A stretch of DNA of 64,000 bases, taken from the NCBI RefSeq assembly GCF_003945595.2, contig NW_024104661.1:157876-221875 (forward strand), written 5' to 3'. The stretch's first letter is position 1. Each line of letters opens with the position of its first letter. The notes under the pieces are model-generated. The model saw nothing but the letters and a program-made list of their open reading frames with translations, made no database searches and was not told where the DNA came from. This DNA is from Pipra filicauda (taxonomy: Eukaryota > Chordata > Aves > Passeriformes > Pipridae). Of the stretch, positions 51,301-62,429 are shown piece after piece. A program made the translations under genes and the position numbers.

Positions 51301-53625
51301 TTTTGGTTTTTTGGATTCCAAAATAAAGCAAAATGACCACACTCTTTTTCAATTCAGCACCTGCAGTTTCATTTTTCTTGTGCAGATTAATCTAGTCACC
51401 CAGATAATCTACAAAATGTTTTTCATAAAATAACACTGTAGAATGGAATTTGTTTGTGCTTTACTTGCTCATCAGTCAACTACTCATTATCCTTTATTTA
51501 GAAACTGGTGTGTCTGAAATGCCTTAGATCCACCCATTGGTCACGTTGTGCTTGTCATTCCCTAAATGAGTCCCTTCCCAGATTAGGGGAGTTGTTTAAT
51601 GTAATGTAATGTTAACTCCTTTTCATGGAAAACTCCTCTAGGAAACTGGACCTTGCATGAGGTTGCATTGTTTCAGGACTAAAATTTTTCATCAATTACC
51701 CCTTATTCAGTACTTCTTCTTCCTGTAGGAAGTTTGTTTTTTTTTTCCTTGTACATTTACCTAGAAATACAGTATCTGATGAACCCTATTAGGAGTCACA
51801 GGACTCCTTGTGTAAGTAGCAACCAGATCTGAATGTGTCTGTGCCATTACACAGTAGCACAGTGAGGCCACAGCTTGCTTCTGTCATGAGTTAGCTGGTG
51901 ACCTAGTTGGGAGGCATCATGTACACCACGTCCTCACTCAGGTTGGCCCACGTTCTGTGAGCTGTTCCTTCTGAATGAGGTGCTTGCCATTAGGTGATGC
52001 AGGGAAGTGAGGAAGCAATGCATTGTCTGAGAATGGAGTTCGCTCTGGAAAGGCTTTTTATGTTCCTCTGTAAGCTTATTGCTTTTGAACTGGGATCACC
52101 ACAACTGATTTAAGAACAGCTTGCTTTATTTGCAGCTCTCCAAAGGGGACGGTTAGAATGTTTTAAATGCTTCCTGCTTCAGAAGTGGAAATTAAAATTA
52201 GCATAACATGCACTTTGAGGAAGTTGCTAAATTAATTTAAAAGTCATGACTTTTAAACCAGTGAATACATGGGCAACACCAAATTTCTGACATCTGTTTA
52301 GATGTACTATTCTCTTCCTTCTGAATATAGGAAGGAAAAGTCTTCTACCCACTTTGTTTATCATTAGGTTGGTATTGTTGAAAAATATGTCCTGCCACTT
52401 CAGTGTTGCATTTAGTGATAACATGACTGGGAGGTTTAGGTGCAGTAATAAAGTAGCATGCCAGCTTCAATAATTAAAGTAAGTTTAAAATTCTAATGCT
52501 GAATTTCATTTTTCTTTTTCAGAAGAAAGAAGCCGACGAGGGTACAGGAGATCACCCGCTGAGATCAGTGCGCAAAAGAAGAGTACGAAAGGACTGAGTT
52601 ATTTCCAGCTGGTATTTGCAGGTCTAGATAACAGTAGCTTCTGGTGTGCCACTCCAGTGGGCCTGACAGCATGCAAGTTGCTGAGCTTTAAAGGAAAAAG
52701 GGGAACTCACTGCTACTTAACCTCCTGTTTTAATCCTCTGACCTCTTTAACCATCCCGAACTTCCTCGATTCCCTTTTTTTTAAGGAGAAATACTATCTC
52801 TGAGGAGTTAGCCGGTGTTTCCAACTTTCAGTTTCCAACTGAAAATAAAAGTGAAATTACAAGTTGGCCAACTGATTTTTAGGTGAAGATTTGAAGTTTC
52901 TAAGAAAATTAGTATTAGTTGGAGATAAACTTGCTCTAAATATTTTTTTTAAATGAATAAATTATAATACTTTTGCAGCTCTAGCACAAAATTAGCTGTT
53001 TACAGATTTCAGCTAAGAGGATGACAGTGTAGATGTAGCATCTATAGCAGTTCTCATTGCTATGAGAAAAGGTATTTTTTTCTGTGCGGAGCTAAATGCA
53101 ATAATTGTTTTTGTATGATGATTTTGTGCTAGCAACAATTTTTATTGTAAATTATTTATTTTAGTTGATCTTGTTAAATGGGTGGTCACCTGTTCACTTT
53201 AGGCATTGGTTACAGTAACTTATTTTTAAGAGATATTTTAAAATAGAATACTCATAGAACAAGTGGTAATTGATGTGACTTGTTTTACTTTTGAATGCAG
53301 ATAGCAGATCTGCAGAAGTGATATACAGATGAATTTTTCAAACTTTTATAGTTCTCATGTTCCAAGCCAGAGTGGTATAACCTCTGTTTATAGAATATTT
53401 GCTAAGTGTATATTGCCACCTAAAAATATTTAATAATTCTTCCTTAATATGAAATTTATTAATATAGATAAGAATTTTTGATGGTTAAGTTTTTTAAAGA
53501 TGTGAGTAACTTGGGCATTCTCATAATGTAGTTGAAATAAACTGCATATTGTAAAAGAAACTTTGTTTTGTTAAAGTTCAGCTGTATATGAAAAAAGAAC
53601 AATAAAAATTCAGTCGCCAGAAACC
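33372..53625 (+). CDS. CLGN: Calmegin, ER membrane lectin chaperone (14 coding exons, complete)
   Basis: Calmegin is the calnexin paralogue that binds monoglucosylated glycoproteins in the ER; in mouse it is needed for sperm surface protein assembly. Coding exons are 33389-33550, 34434-34504, 37617-37675, 39747-39888, 40254-40335, 41067-41259, 43065-43254, 43477-43590, 44072-44228, 44978-45193, 46278-46397, 46579-46714, 50787-50923 and 52523-52597. They total 1854 nt, 617 residues, all in frame; human calmegin is about 610. The order is a signal peptide (1-20), acidic N-terminus, lectin domain with the Cys pair in DCGG and DKCGED, a P domain (about 272-404) with four IxDPxxxKPxxW and four GxWxxPxIxNPxY repeats, the second lectin part, one membrane helix (about 478-499), and an acidic tail ending in RKRRVRKD. 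Calnexin is excluded by tail sequence and by location beside SCOC. Confidence 0.95.
33389..33550 (+). CDS. CLGN: CLGN exon 1 of CDS: start and signal peptide
   Basis: The ATG at 33389 opens [20 protein letters not shown], a clear signal peptide, followed by an acidic stretch with [14 protein letters not shown]. The acceptor is 17 or 9 bases before the ATG (two tandem cag sites). Confidence 0.94.
34434..34504 (+). CDS. CLGN: CLGN exon 2
   Basis: It encodes [20 protein letters not shown] and GLSG, the start of the calnexin-type lectin fold (ETFD). Donor gtaagc. Confidence 0.93.
34832..34861. repeat. 15-bp tandem duplication
   Basis: GCATTACACTTCAGT occurs twice in direct tandem, with a third partial copy just before. 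CLGN intron. Confidence 0.85.
37617..37675 (+). CDS. CLGN: CLGN exon 3
   Basis: It encodes [20 protein letters not shown]. Acceptor ttttag, donor gtgagc. Confidence 0.93.
39747..39888 (+). CDS. CLGN: CLGN exon 4
   Basis: It encodes [20 protein letters not shown], then [20 protein letters not shown], conserved lectin-domain core. Confidence 0.94.
40254..40335 (+). CDS. CLGN: CLGN exon 5
   Basis: It encodes [26 protein letters not shown] is the first of the conserved lectin-domain Cys pair. Confidence 0.94.
41067..41259 (+). CDS. CLGN: CLGN exon 6
   Basis: It encodes [20 protein letters not shown], then [20 protein letters not shown], and ends [13 protein letters not shown] is a calnexin/calreticulin signature and carries the second Cys. 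Confidence 0.95.
41402..41452. repeat. 22-bp tandem repeat, two and a third copies
   Basis: CTTAAATGACTTAATAACTG and CTTAAATGATTTAATGACTG start the two units; a third begins CTTAACTG. CLGN intron. Confidence 0.8.
43065..43254 (+). CDS. CLGN: CLGN exon 7: start of P domain
   Basis: It encodes [14 protein letters not shown] and the first two type-1 repeats, [14 protein letters not shown] and [12 protein letters not shown]. Confidence 0.95.
43477..43590 (+). CDS. CLGN: CLGN exon 8: P-domain repeats 3 and 4
   Basis: It encodes [17 protein letters not shown] and [12 protein letters not shown]. The acceptor ttgaag has a poor pyrimidine tract, but phase and repeat homology fix it. Confidence 0.92.
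44072..44228 (+). CDS. CLGN: CLGN exon 9: type-2 repeats
   Basis: It encodes [26 protein letters not shown] and [13 protein letters not shown], with the P-domain tip Cys pair in KCETAPGCG. Confidence 0.95.
44978..45193 (+). CDS. CLGN: CLGN exon 10: fourth type-2 repeat and second lectin part
   Basis: It encodes [16 protein letters not shown], then [20 protein letters not shown], a strong calnexin-family signature. Confidence 0.95.
46278..46397 (+). CDS. CLGN: CLGN exon 11: membrane helix
   Basis: It encodes [20 protein letters not shown], the single transmembrane segment. The donor gttaga is weak but required by frame. Confidence 0.92.
46579..46714 (+). CDS. CLGN: CLGN exon 12: cytosolic tail
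   Basis: It encodes [20 protein letters not shown] and then a strongly acidic run ([18 protein letters not shown]). Confidence 0.9.
46715..50786 (+). other. CLGN intron 12, no other feature seen
   Basis: About 4.1 kb. AT-rich, with no exon of matching phase and no repeat family recognised. The joint 12-13 is in frame without any extra exon. Confidence 0.5.
50787..50923 (+). CDS. CLGN: CLGN exon 13: acidic tail with duplicated unit
   Basis: It encodes [15 protein letters not shown] and then two 24-nt units ([16 protein letters not shown]) at 50825-50848 and 50849-50872. Borders are ttgcag and gtaagt. Confidence 0.9.
52523..52597 (+). CDS. CLGN: CLGN last coding exon
   Basis: It encodes [20 protein letters not shown] and VRKD, then TGA. 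The basic C-terminus resembles the ER-retention tail of calnexin. Confidence 0.94.
   Translation, partial: KKEADEGTGDHPLRSVRKRRVRKD
52598..53625 (+). other. CLGN: CLGN 3' UTR with several polyA signals
   Basis: AATAAA hexamers occur near 52844, 52956, 53534 and at 53602-53607. The last is taken as the main 3' end. Confidence 0.6.
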
Positions 53626-55440
53626 TCTTGCTGCTTGACAGCTGCCTGTAGAAGTAGTGGACTATAAGGTGCTACCAAAAGCAGTTATACATTGTAAACA
53701 AGCAGAAATACATTAATTCATAAGGATTCTAACCGATTTTCTTGTGCCTGACAAGAATTTAGTTCACATAAAAAAAGGAGTATTTTCACAGCAGTTTCCA
53801 TGGAAGTCTCTAAGAAATGAATGCTTACTTAACCCTAATGAAAAAGGCAGCGTCCTCAAGTGCTTGTTCTGAAGTGCTAAGAAGTTAATTATATTGGACT
53901 CTTATTTAGTTTGAACTACATGGAAAGGTCTCAGTTTTTTGTTTGGTTTGAGGCTTTTTGTGTCATTAAGTGCAAGCTCCCACCTCTTTATTTAGGGTCT
54001 ACATGCAGAAGGTAAGAAGTGAAGACTACAGATTACTCCACAGCAATAGATAGTTGTTATCAGTGTAGTATCCTGCTAGTAACAGCTACTGTGAGCTGTC
54101 AGGGAGCATTTCAGCTCTCCAATGGATGATGTCTGAGTCTGATAAGAGTCCTTTGGAATTGTTACAGCATTTGGGTGTGGTTCTGGGGTTGGGTTTGGCT
54201 TTTTTGTTTTGGGGTTTTGGAGGGTTATTTTCTTTGATGTGATTTAGTTACTCCAGGGATTGGTCACCCCACAGGGGATGCTAGTCCTCCCTTGGGGTTT
54301 TGAACTTAAGGTTCCCATAAAGTCTTGATTAATGCCCCATCAACATCTTTGCTTGTACCTCGCTTTAGTAAAAAAAGGAGCCATTTATTATGGGTAAAAG
54401 GGTTACCCACTGCTCAGTGGATACCCATAGCTCAAGGGTGCTGTTTGCACTAATACTGACTCTGTAAGGCCTCTCTCACTTTAATACTGACTTAATTACT
54501 TTGATCACCTAGAACCTGGAGATGGAAGACATCCTTCTGCATATCAGCTTACTTGGATCTAGTCTTATGCTGCTAATTAGGGGAGAAATATCAGAGCTTT
54601 GGTGATTTGAGGCTCTAAATGTACAAAACCAGGCAGAACGGGAACCTCCCCTGTCCATTGGTACTTGTAACGTTGAGATTTCACCCACAGTTCCTGTGCA
54701 TCATCCATTTATTTCTGAACAGGTATTTCAGGAAAAATCTTGCTATCATGGCTGCTTGAAAGAGCTTTAAATTAACAAGGTGATGATTTTCAATTCCAGG
54801 GTGCCTTACTATTTAAAGTATCAGTCATCTTTGGAACTCCATGAGTATCAGATCTCCACAGCCTTCACTCCCACCGGCTACACTGTAGCTTCATTAAAGA
54901 TCTTACTGAGGATGCCAGATAACCAGACTGAACATTGTCTATATGCAGGGAAGGCCAAGTAGGACTGAGGCCCTTTTATTTCCTTACAGATGAAGCTACT
55001 CCTCAGTTGGCATACACAGTCATGAAGGTATGATGAAGTAATAATTCTGGTTCCTGTCTAATGTAGAGCTCACTAACTTGTGTAGGAAAAGGTAACACTT
55101 CCTGTATTCTAACTTGGCCTCCCACATGGAAAGGTGCAAGTTTTAGCTTTTTGACTACACTGGATGCAGTCTACCAATTCTTTTTTCTTTAGCCAGAAAA
55201 GTATACAGACATGTGAGATTCATGGCTGAAAATAGCAAGTGAGTCAGGAACCGAAACCTTACTGAAACTAGAGTCATTGACCCAGGTTTAATCTTAATAC
55301 TTGGTGATTTCATCTAGTCTTTCACACAGTTCAGCTATGTAGAAACCATTAAGATGATGGCAAACCCTACTGCTTTTCCACCTTTCGACTACAGATGGCT
55401 GTGAGAAGTTTTAGGGTTTACAAATGTTAAAGCAAACTAA
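53626..55440. other. Gap between convergent CLGN and SCOC 3' ends
   Basis: No exon or known repeat recognised, apart from a T/G-rich stretch at 54175-54230. Confidence 0.5.
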
Positions 55441-57599
55441 TCAAGACAAATCAAAAGTTTTTATTTAGTGTAAAGTCAGAAATACAACATCTTTAAAATG
55501 CTTATAAGTTAACTGAAGGCCACAGTAGTGGGATGTAAAATCGCATAGAGATGAAATAACTACTATATACACACTGATGGATAAAGTATCACTATCCAAT
55601 CTACAATACAAACCCAGGATTTTAAGGTTACTTTATCTTGGGAAGTTGCTGAAGTCTAACAAGCGCATGCTCTGTTACCAGCTGAGCTCCTACAGTGCAG
55701 ATGGAGATGGGCAGTGACATGGCTTTAAAGCTACAATGGCTGTGATGCGATGCAACCTTTAGAAGTCAAGTGCTTGGTGTGACTGTTCTTTGTTTAATGC
55801 TCAAACTCTGGACTAGCCATGTGATCTACTCTACCTGCTAGCATTAATTTAGAGTTCCAGTAGTGTGAGAGAGTAGTCCATAGAAGATTAAAAATCATTT
55901 TAGACGTTTACAAGAACCCCATGACACAAAGAGTATCACCCATTTGTGTCTTGGTGGGTAAAACATTTTTCATCATTTGGTTTCTTGACCCAGACTTGTA
56001 AACAGCCCTCAAGAGCAAACTATTAGTGCTTTTTTGGCAGTCTTTTGTCTTTGCTGACACTCCAGTGAGCACTGCAGAGCCATTTTAAATGGGGAGAAAT
56101 GGGAAACCTCACCTTTTGGAGGGGAGAACCTCACAATGTCAACTTACTCTTGAGACACAGCAGTGCTTAGCTGCCAAGAAACTTGGGGTTTGAGAGGAAT
56201 TTATTCTACTATTCCATTGATTCATTCACAGCTAGGTTGAAAGAGAGCCTTGAATTAGTGGTTTCCTTTTAAAAGGTCAAGTACAATGGCTTAATTACTG
56301 AAGAGATACTCAGTTCTAGCTGACATCCATAAATAAATCTGCAGTGCTGCTGTATGGCAAGATGAAACATTCAACTAAGTACTGATAAAACTTACATTAT
56401 TGTTTGTATTTCAGCTTCTGCTCTCCCTTAATACTGATTATGCTGGACATGCTGCCTCTATGGGAAGTGCTCAGACCCATAATCTGGGCTAAACTCCCTT
56501 ACAAAACCTGCTAACAGCCAAGCCAGTAAAAACAGCACCTTGGCACCAGGCACTGCTCAGAGCAGCATGGTTTTGAGAGGCAAAAGCCACCTTCATTCCA
56601 CTGCAGCCTTCTGCCTTACATGTTTTTATGCAGTGCCTCAAGAGGCACTTCACAAGCTCAGGCTGTTGGGCAGGAAAACATCTGCTCTGAGGCCTGAAGC
56701 AAATTTGGCACTTCAGGAGGAAAGTAAAAGGTGGGAAGGAAAGAAGACTTCTCAGTTCCTCACTGCAGATTGCTCACAATGAGCACGAGGAACACTGCTG
56801 ACCTTCTGTTTCTGAAAAGCTAATCACTCAGGTTTTCACAAAACTCTTCATCACACAACTGAAAAACCTCAGGAGGATCATACGTTACGATGCTGTGCCT
56901 GATTGTTCTTCGAGGAAAGGGGAAAGCGAAAATGGTTTCAAGTGTACATATTACAACACTCCCATACTGCATCAGTTTGGTATTTCCCTGATTAAGTTGC
57001 CCTGTTCCTCTTTCCCTTATCCTCCCCCTTCCCAAAAAATTTTAAGTGTTTTTCTGTATGCAAGCCCTACAAACAATATCATACTGTTATTACTTCACAG
57101 AAATGCTTAACTGGTTTATAGGTTCTTGTTTTAAGTTGCTTTGCAGAGCTACGAACAGTACTACACAATAATTAAATATATTTCATGTGAAAAAAGTGAT
57201 GCAATTAGACTCTGAATATTTTTATCAAACAGGGCTTCAACACAATATTGTAACTTATTTTGCTAGTCAAGAACTCTACCCTAAGACCTCAAAGAGTGCC
57301 AACAGACCTTTGTTTAACCTCACAAACTGAATCCGATTTTTAACAAGATATGCTCATTTTTAAAAACAAATATCAAAATTTAGTAATTATCTACACTACA
57401 TTTGCACATTGCTTAATCTTAATACGCAAACTTACGTCTCCTGTCCATGATAATGCTCTTAATTCTGTTTATCACCGAAGTTTATAATCTTTAAGTATCC
57501 AGTAAGCCACAAACTAAGGTATTTTAGCTCATGTAGCCTATGCCAGTTAAAACAAAAAAAGACAGCAGCAATACAACAGCATCATCTATGAGTCAGCCC
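55440..57599 (-). other. SCOC: SCOC 3' UTR (probable extent)
   Basis: On the minus strand the stop codon is followed by about 2.1 kb of non-coding sequence. There are polyA hexamers (TTTATT on the + strand) near 56197 and 55459. The distal one is taken as the end; this is inference. Confidence 0.5.
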
Positions 57600-57742
57600 T
57601 TACTTCCTTTTGCTTTTTGTGTCAGTTGTTTGGAAAACACTAGACGCTGACATCAGATTTTCTATATACTGTCCAAGAACTTGGTTTTCTGATTTCAGTT
57701 TCAAGTTTTCTTCCTTAACAGCATCTACTCGTGCTGAGAGAT
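57600..57742 (-). CDS. SCOC: SCOC last coding exon
   Basis: It encodes [20 protein letters not shown] to TKSKRK and a TAA stop. On the minus strand it follows a cttcgcag acceptor. Confidence 0.95.
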
Positions 57743-58558
57743 CTGCGAAGGTGATATTATAAGAGAAGTATTAGACACTGTTGCATGCAATAATTAACAT
57801 GTTCTACGGGCCTATATCAGACATCACACCTTTAATGCAGGAAACGTTACCCTAAGGTATTATGTTAACACAGTAATATAAACTAACATTCTGCTACTAA
57901 AGTTTTATCAAAAGCCCACTCTTCCTGTATTATTTTGTAGTACAGTATTTGGATAAACTTCTTAAACGTACTCCTAGTCTGTAACTTTATTATTTTCTTG
58001 AATTTTTGAATTAAGCTACTGCAAACTCAGCTACTTGGAAACAGACTCAAAGATGTGTGTCAGCTAATAAGCAACAAATTAACTGTATCACCCCTCCTGC
58101 TTGATGTGTATTATGAGAGTCGAGCAAACACAATTCTGCATAAAGAGGAAAGAAAAAACCTAGTTCCAAGATCTTGCCTATGTACCTTCAACTGCTTTAA
58201 GTGACATACTTCTGGACACTGTGCCTAAGGTAGGGCAGAGCAGTGAGGTTCTCTTCTTTTGCTTATTACTGTGTGCTTGTAAAAAATCTGATGTGTCAAG
58301 CTGCTAACCTTCAAGTGTGTGCTGCAGTTCCAAAACTTGATTAATAAGCCGTGTTTTCTCTTCTAATTCCACCTGATTCTCAGCCTCAACAGCTGCAATA
58401 AATCATGAGAGTTTTAGTGCAACCTCTGCAAACAGTTGGAAATTATATTAAGTAGAAAGAATAACAAGAACATTAAGAACTTATACCATCCATGTCGGCA
58501 TTCATCATTGTAGAATGGGCTCTTTCCACTTTTGAAGAGCGTTTCCTTGAGAGATGCT
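57600..58558 (-). CDS. SCOC: Short coiled-coil protein SCOC, 82 residues
   Basis: SCOC is a Golgi-associated coiled-coil protein that binds ARL1 and takes part in trafficking and autophagy control. On the minus strand, CDS parts 58508-58487 (22 nt), 58392-58309 (84 nt) and 57742-57600 (143 nt) join to 249 nt. The protein starts [20 protein letters not shown], continues with heptads ([40 protein letters not shown]) and ends [10 protein letters not shown]. It is nearly identical to the mammalian 82-residue form. The exon carrying the start is open upstream to its acceptor at 58558, so a longer N-terminus is possible. CLGN is convergent. Confidence 0.95.
58309..58392 (-). CDS. SCOC: SCOC middle coding exon
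   Basis: It encodes [20 protein letters not shown] and LELQHTLE. Minus-strand acceptor ttgcag, donor gttagc. Confidence 0.94.
58487..58558 (-). CDS. SCOC: SCOC exon with the start codon
   Basis: On the minus strand it starts after gcag at 58558 and carries ATGATG at 58508, with donor gtataag. The 50 bases before the ATG have no stop in frame and read [16 protein letters not shown]. Confidence 0.88.
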
Positions 58559-58839
58559 CTGCTTAAAGAAAAGAACATGGAGGCAACTGTTAATGGAACT
58601 GCCTTTATATTTGGCTTTTAGGTGCGTTTTTCTAATTGGCAGTGAAAGGCCTGCACTTAAGCCTAAGGCAGAGGAACACTCCTTACCATTCTTTAATTAT
58701 TTTTCCTAGGGCCTTATGTGGTATGTAACTATGGTTCTTCGAGTAACTATGCTTCTGTTTACAAAAATGACCGATCCGGACGCCTCTAACGCATAAGATA
58801 TCTCCGTCCCGGTGATGTAGTTGCCGCCTTCCCAGCACC

Positions 58840-59440
58840 GATCATTCTGGAATTGGCTATTCCCAAACGCAGGAGCGGAAGGGCCCCGCTTTGTCCCCCT
58901 CCCACCCCCCTTCGCCGGTGCCCGGGCCCGCGGGACAGGCGTGCCCACGGCTCGGGGGCTCCGCGCATCCCCAATTCCCGGCCCCATCCCGGCCGCAGCG
59001 CCCGTGCTCGGGGGCCGGGGGGAGGCAGCGCCGCAGAGGGGCTGCCCCGCGGGAGCCACACGGCAGCGCCGCGGCCCTGCCCGCGCCCCCCCTCACCCGG
59101 CCTTCCCTCCCTCCACCCACCGACCCACCCGCCCACCGTCCCGGCGCTCCCTCCCGACCTCCCGCCGCTCCGAACCTGCCGCCTCCCCGCGGGCTGCGCC
59201 CCGGCCCGGCCCGGCCCCGCTCCGCTCGCACCGCGCCTGCGCCGCGAGGGGGCGGGCACGGGGCGGGATGCGGGCAGGAAGGATGGAGGGAGGGATGGAT
59301 GGATGCGGGCGGCGTATGGGGGGAGAGGCTGCCTTCCTGCGGCCGGGGCGGCGTGTCACAGTTTGTGCCTGCCTTACGGGTTGCCTGAGCCGCACCCGGC
59401 CCTTTCCCGTTAGATCCCGCCGGGTTGCCAATAAGATAAT
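58840..59440 (-). promoter_or_regulatory. SCOC: CpG island, SCOC promoter and first exon
   Basis: GC-rich island with GC boxes near 59246-59275, an NRF1-like gcgcctgcgc at 59233-59242 and a CCAAT box at about 59426. A minus-strand donor GTGAGG at 59096-59091 fits the end of the first exon. Many overlapping open frames here are GC artefacts, apart from the possible N-terminal extension discussed under findings. Confidence 0.72.
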
Positions 59441-59497
59441 GGAAGCAACTAGCAAGAACGCGATTAAATTAAATTAAAGGAAGAATGTTTTCCACTG

Positions 59498-59690
59498 CGA
59501 GGGTGGTGAGGTACTGGTGCATCCTGAAGTTCTGGATGCCTCATCCCTGGCAGTGTTCAAGGACTAGGTTAGATGGAGCTTTGAGCAATGTGGTCCAGTG
59601 GAAGGTGTCCCCGCCCGTGGCAGTGGGGTTGGAACTGGATGATCTCTAAGGCCCCTTCCGACCCAAACCAGTCTGTGATTCTGAATAAAT
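59498..59690 (+). mobile_element. CR1 LINE 3' fragment
   Basis: gagggtggtgaggtactggt, ggaaggtgtccccgcccgtg and ccgacccaaaccagtctgtg are CR1 3'-end landmarks. It lies next to the SCOC CpG island. Confidence 0.9.
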
Positions 59691-62414
59691 GCTAACATTA
59701 ATTTGTTCTGTGCTCACACACTGCCGGTGTTCAGAGCAGTGGTCCTCGGCCGCCAGTTGCTCTGCATAGCGTTCACAAGAAATCGAGAAAAGGCAGCTGT
59801 TCCCTGGTGGATAACCCCTTCGGATTCAGGTAGGTTGGCAAAGCCTGAGGAAGGTCAGAGAAAACCGACAGTGTGTGTGACTGCTGTGAACTCTCAGGTG
59901 CTCACATGTGGAGCTCTGTGAGAGAGGAGCCTCACAGCTGGAGTCCATCAGGGTTTACCTCTGCCAGTTCAGTGCCATGTATAACTGGCTTAGCTGCTTC
60001 CAGTCTGGCAGATCAGCAAGCCTTTTCCACAGCAGTATCTGGATTAATTGTAATTTAGCTCCTTGCTTCTGGATCTCACAGCATGAGAGATCACATCACG
60101 CAGGAAGCTAAGTAACTTCACGGAGTTACTCTCATCTAATAGCTCGGTAGCTCCAAAACTACACTCCTGTGTCTTCGTTCTTTCCCTAGTTCCCTGGAGG
60201 GAATAACATGCTGCACAGGGTCCTCGCTTTGACCTCACAGCACAGTCTGTGAGCCACAGTAAAGGAATGAAAAACATTCAGGACCAGAGCTAATTTTAGT
60301 GGCTTCACTGAAGTGACTGCACTGCATAACTTGTAGTACCTTTGTACCATGTAGTTTGAACCATATGTTGCAGTGAAATATATCCATATTGTATCCCTAA
60401 ATTGCAGGAATATATCTAGTTATAAATAAGTAATTCGATGCTATGCAGATACACGGGAAGATAAAGGCATTTGGGAAGTGAGCCCTCTACTGTATTTTTA
60501 AGTACACTTCAGAAAGTGTGTATTTCCAATATCTATATCTTCCGGCTGCCTCCACAGTATTACTATCATTGTGTTAATAACTTTTTTAACCTTACAATCA
60601 GATAAATTCAGACTAGACTGAATGCTATTCAGGTTATGAATTACTGTAATTAGAGTCCTGCTGTCTGTCTGTACTGGAAAATTAGTCTGTTTTCAGTTCC
60701 ATTAGCTAGTGTGCTCAGAAGTATATCACCTTCTCTACAATGGCTGTTTTAAACACAGCAATCCTTATTCCTTGCAAGCAGTCCTCTCAGGTGGTTGCTG
60801 GGCTTTAGGAGCTTGTTAGTAACTCTCCTTGATTGCTGTTTTTACAATGACGAGTGCTTCTCACACTGTTTTCATCTTGCTTCCTGCACCGGCTGTGTGG
60901 CAAGCCTGGCAATCAACAGGTTCTCACAATTCTTTCTAATGAGACAATCTCCAGCACTTTGATTAACAAGGAAAAAGAATATGGCCAGAGTCTGCAGGTT
61001 TATACAGATGGATGGAGAGCTTGCTTATCTGGTGAGGAACTTGCTGTGTTTTATACTGTAAGGCAGGGGGGAATATTGCAGGCTTATCTTGGGGAAATGC
61101 ACCTCTCTACTACAGAAATTCCAATTTTCTTGCTGTATTATTTTCTTGCTGTATATTGTATTATTGTCTAAACTGTCCCAAAATGAGCAAAGTGGGAAGA
61201 TCCTTGATGTTAAATTACAGGACAGAATGGAAATTAGACATATTGGCTCCTATCCTATTGTAGCCAAAACAGAAATAATTTCAAGAGCTGTTAGTTTACC
61301 CACTGGTTCCTCTTTGGTACCTCTGTCATTGAGGGTTCATTCTACTTTGTGTGGTTGTGGTTTCTGACTGTAGTATTTTCTTTTGATTCTTAACTCTGAT
61401 TTTTGAGCATGAGCAGCAGGATGGAACTCCTTTTCAGAAGTTAACCTATGTGAGAGGCTTTTTGGTTTTCCTTTAGAGAAAATTGTCTTTTTCTGAGCCT
61501 CCACTGTCAGCATTGCAGAGAGCAGATGGTGTTTTTAGTCTACAGAGTGCTATGTGTTACTGGGTTAAACAGTTGCACAGAAGCTTCCTTGGGTTTGTAC
61601 TGCTGTAAACTCAGACATACTGGATCTCACACAGTGCATCTTCCTGCTCTGAGTGCTTAGTATGAATTCCTTTTCCCTAATAGATAAGATTGTGCAGCTG
61701 GCACGTGCTCCTTGGCCCCAACATTTAGAAACTGTTTTCTTTGTGACCTGGCTGTGTCCCAAATCCTTATTGTGGAAAGATTGATGCACGTTGCCCTATT
61801 TCTTTCCCTGTCCTTCATCCCCTGTCACCCAGGAAAGTATATTTAAGTGCTGGGGCAGCAGGGAGCAACTCTACTGTGCACAACCCTGATCTGCACAGTC
61901 CAGGGGCCAAAACTGTTGGATTGATACTGGTGGGTGCACATTCCACAGAGAGGATGCCTAGATCATCCTGTGTCCCCTTAAAAAGGTTTGCATTCCTAAC
62001 TCTCCCTTATTTTCTGGTGCAAAGAAATCAATTCCAGGATTCTAAATATCCCATGCATTAGCAGTTTTAAACAAACAAACACCCAAAAAACACACACATA
62101 AAAACCCCTCGAAACACAAAGCAAAACGCATCCAAACCTAATACACTACAGAAAAAAAAGCCCACATCCCAAAGTATTCTTTCACGAGAAATCAACCAAA
62201 ACAAGAGAAGTTTAATGTATCACATGACTTACCTATTGGTTTTTCAAATATCTTACCTCACCTCACCTGTCTTGCTCTCTGGGTAACATAGTATCAGTTA
62301 CATTTTTTGTGCTCTTTAAATTTCAAGATTTAGGCATTTAGAGGATAACCAAAACAATCAGGTTCCTTTTATAATGCAGAATGTGCCCTAGGGAAGGCAC
62401 AGCTATGCATATTA
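59691..62414. other. Intergenic DNA right of SCOC
   Basis: No exon, RNA gene or repeat family recognised; open frames here lack family sequence. An A/C-rich stretch lies at 62070-62160. Confidence 0.45.
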
Positions 62415-62429
62415 CGACACCAAGTTGTG

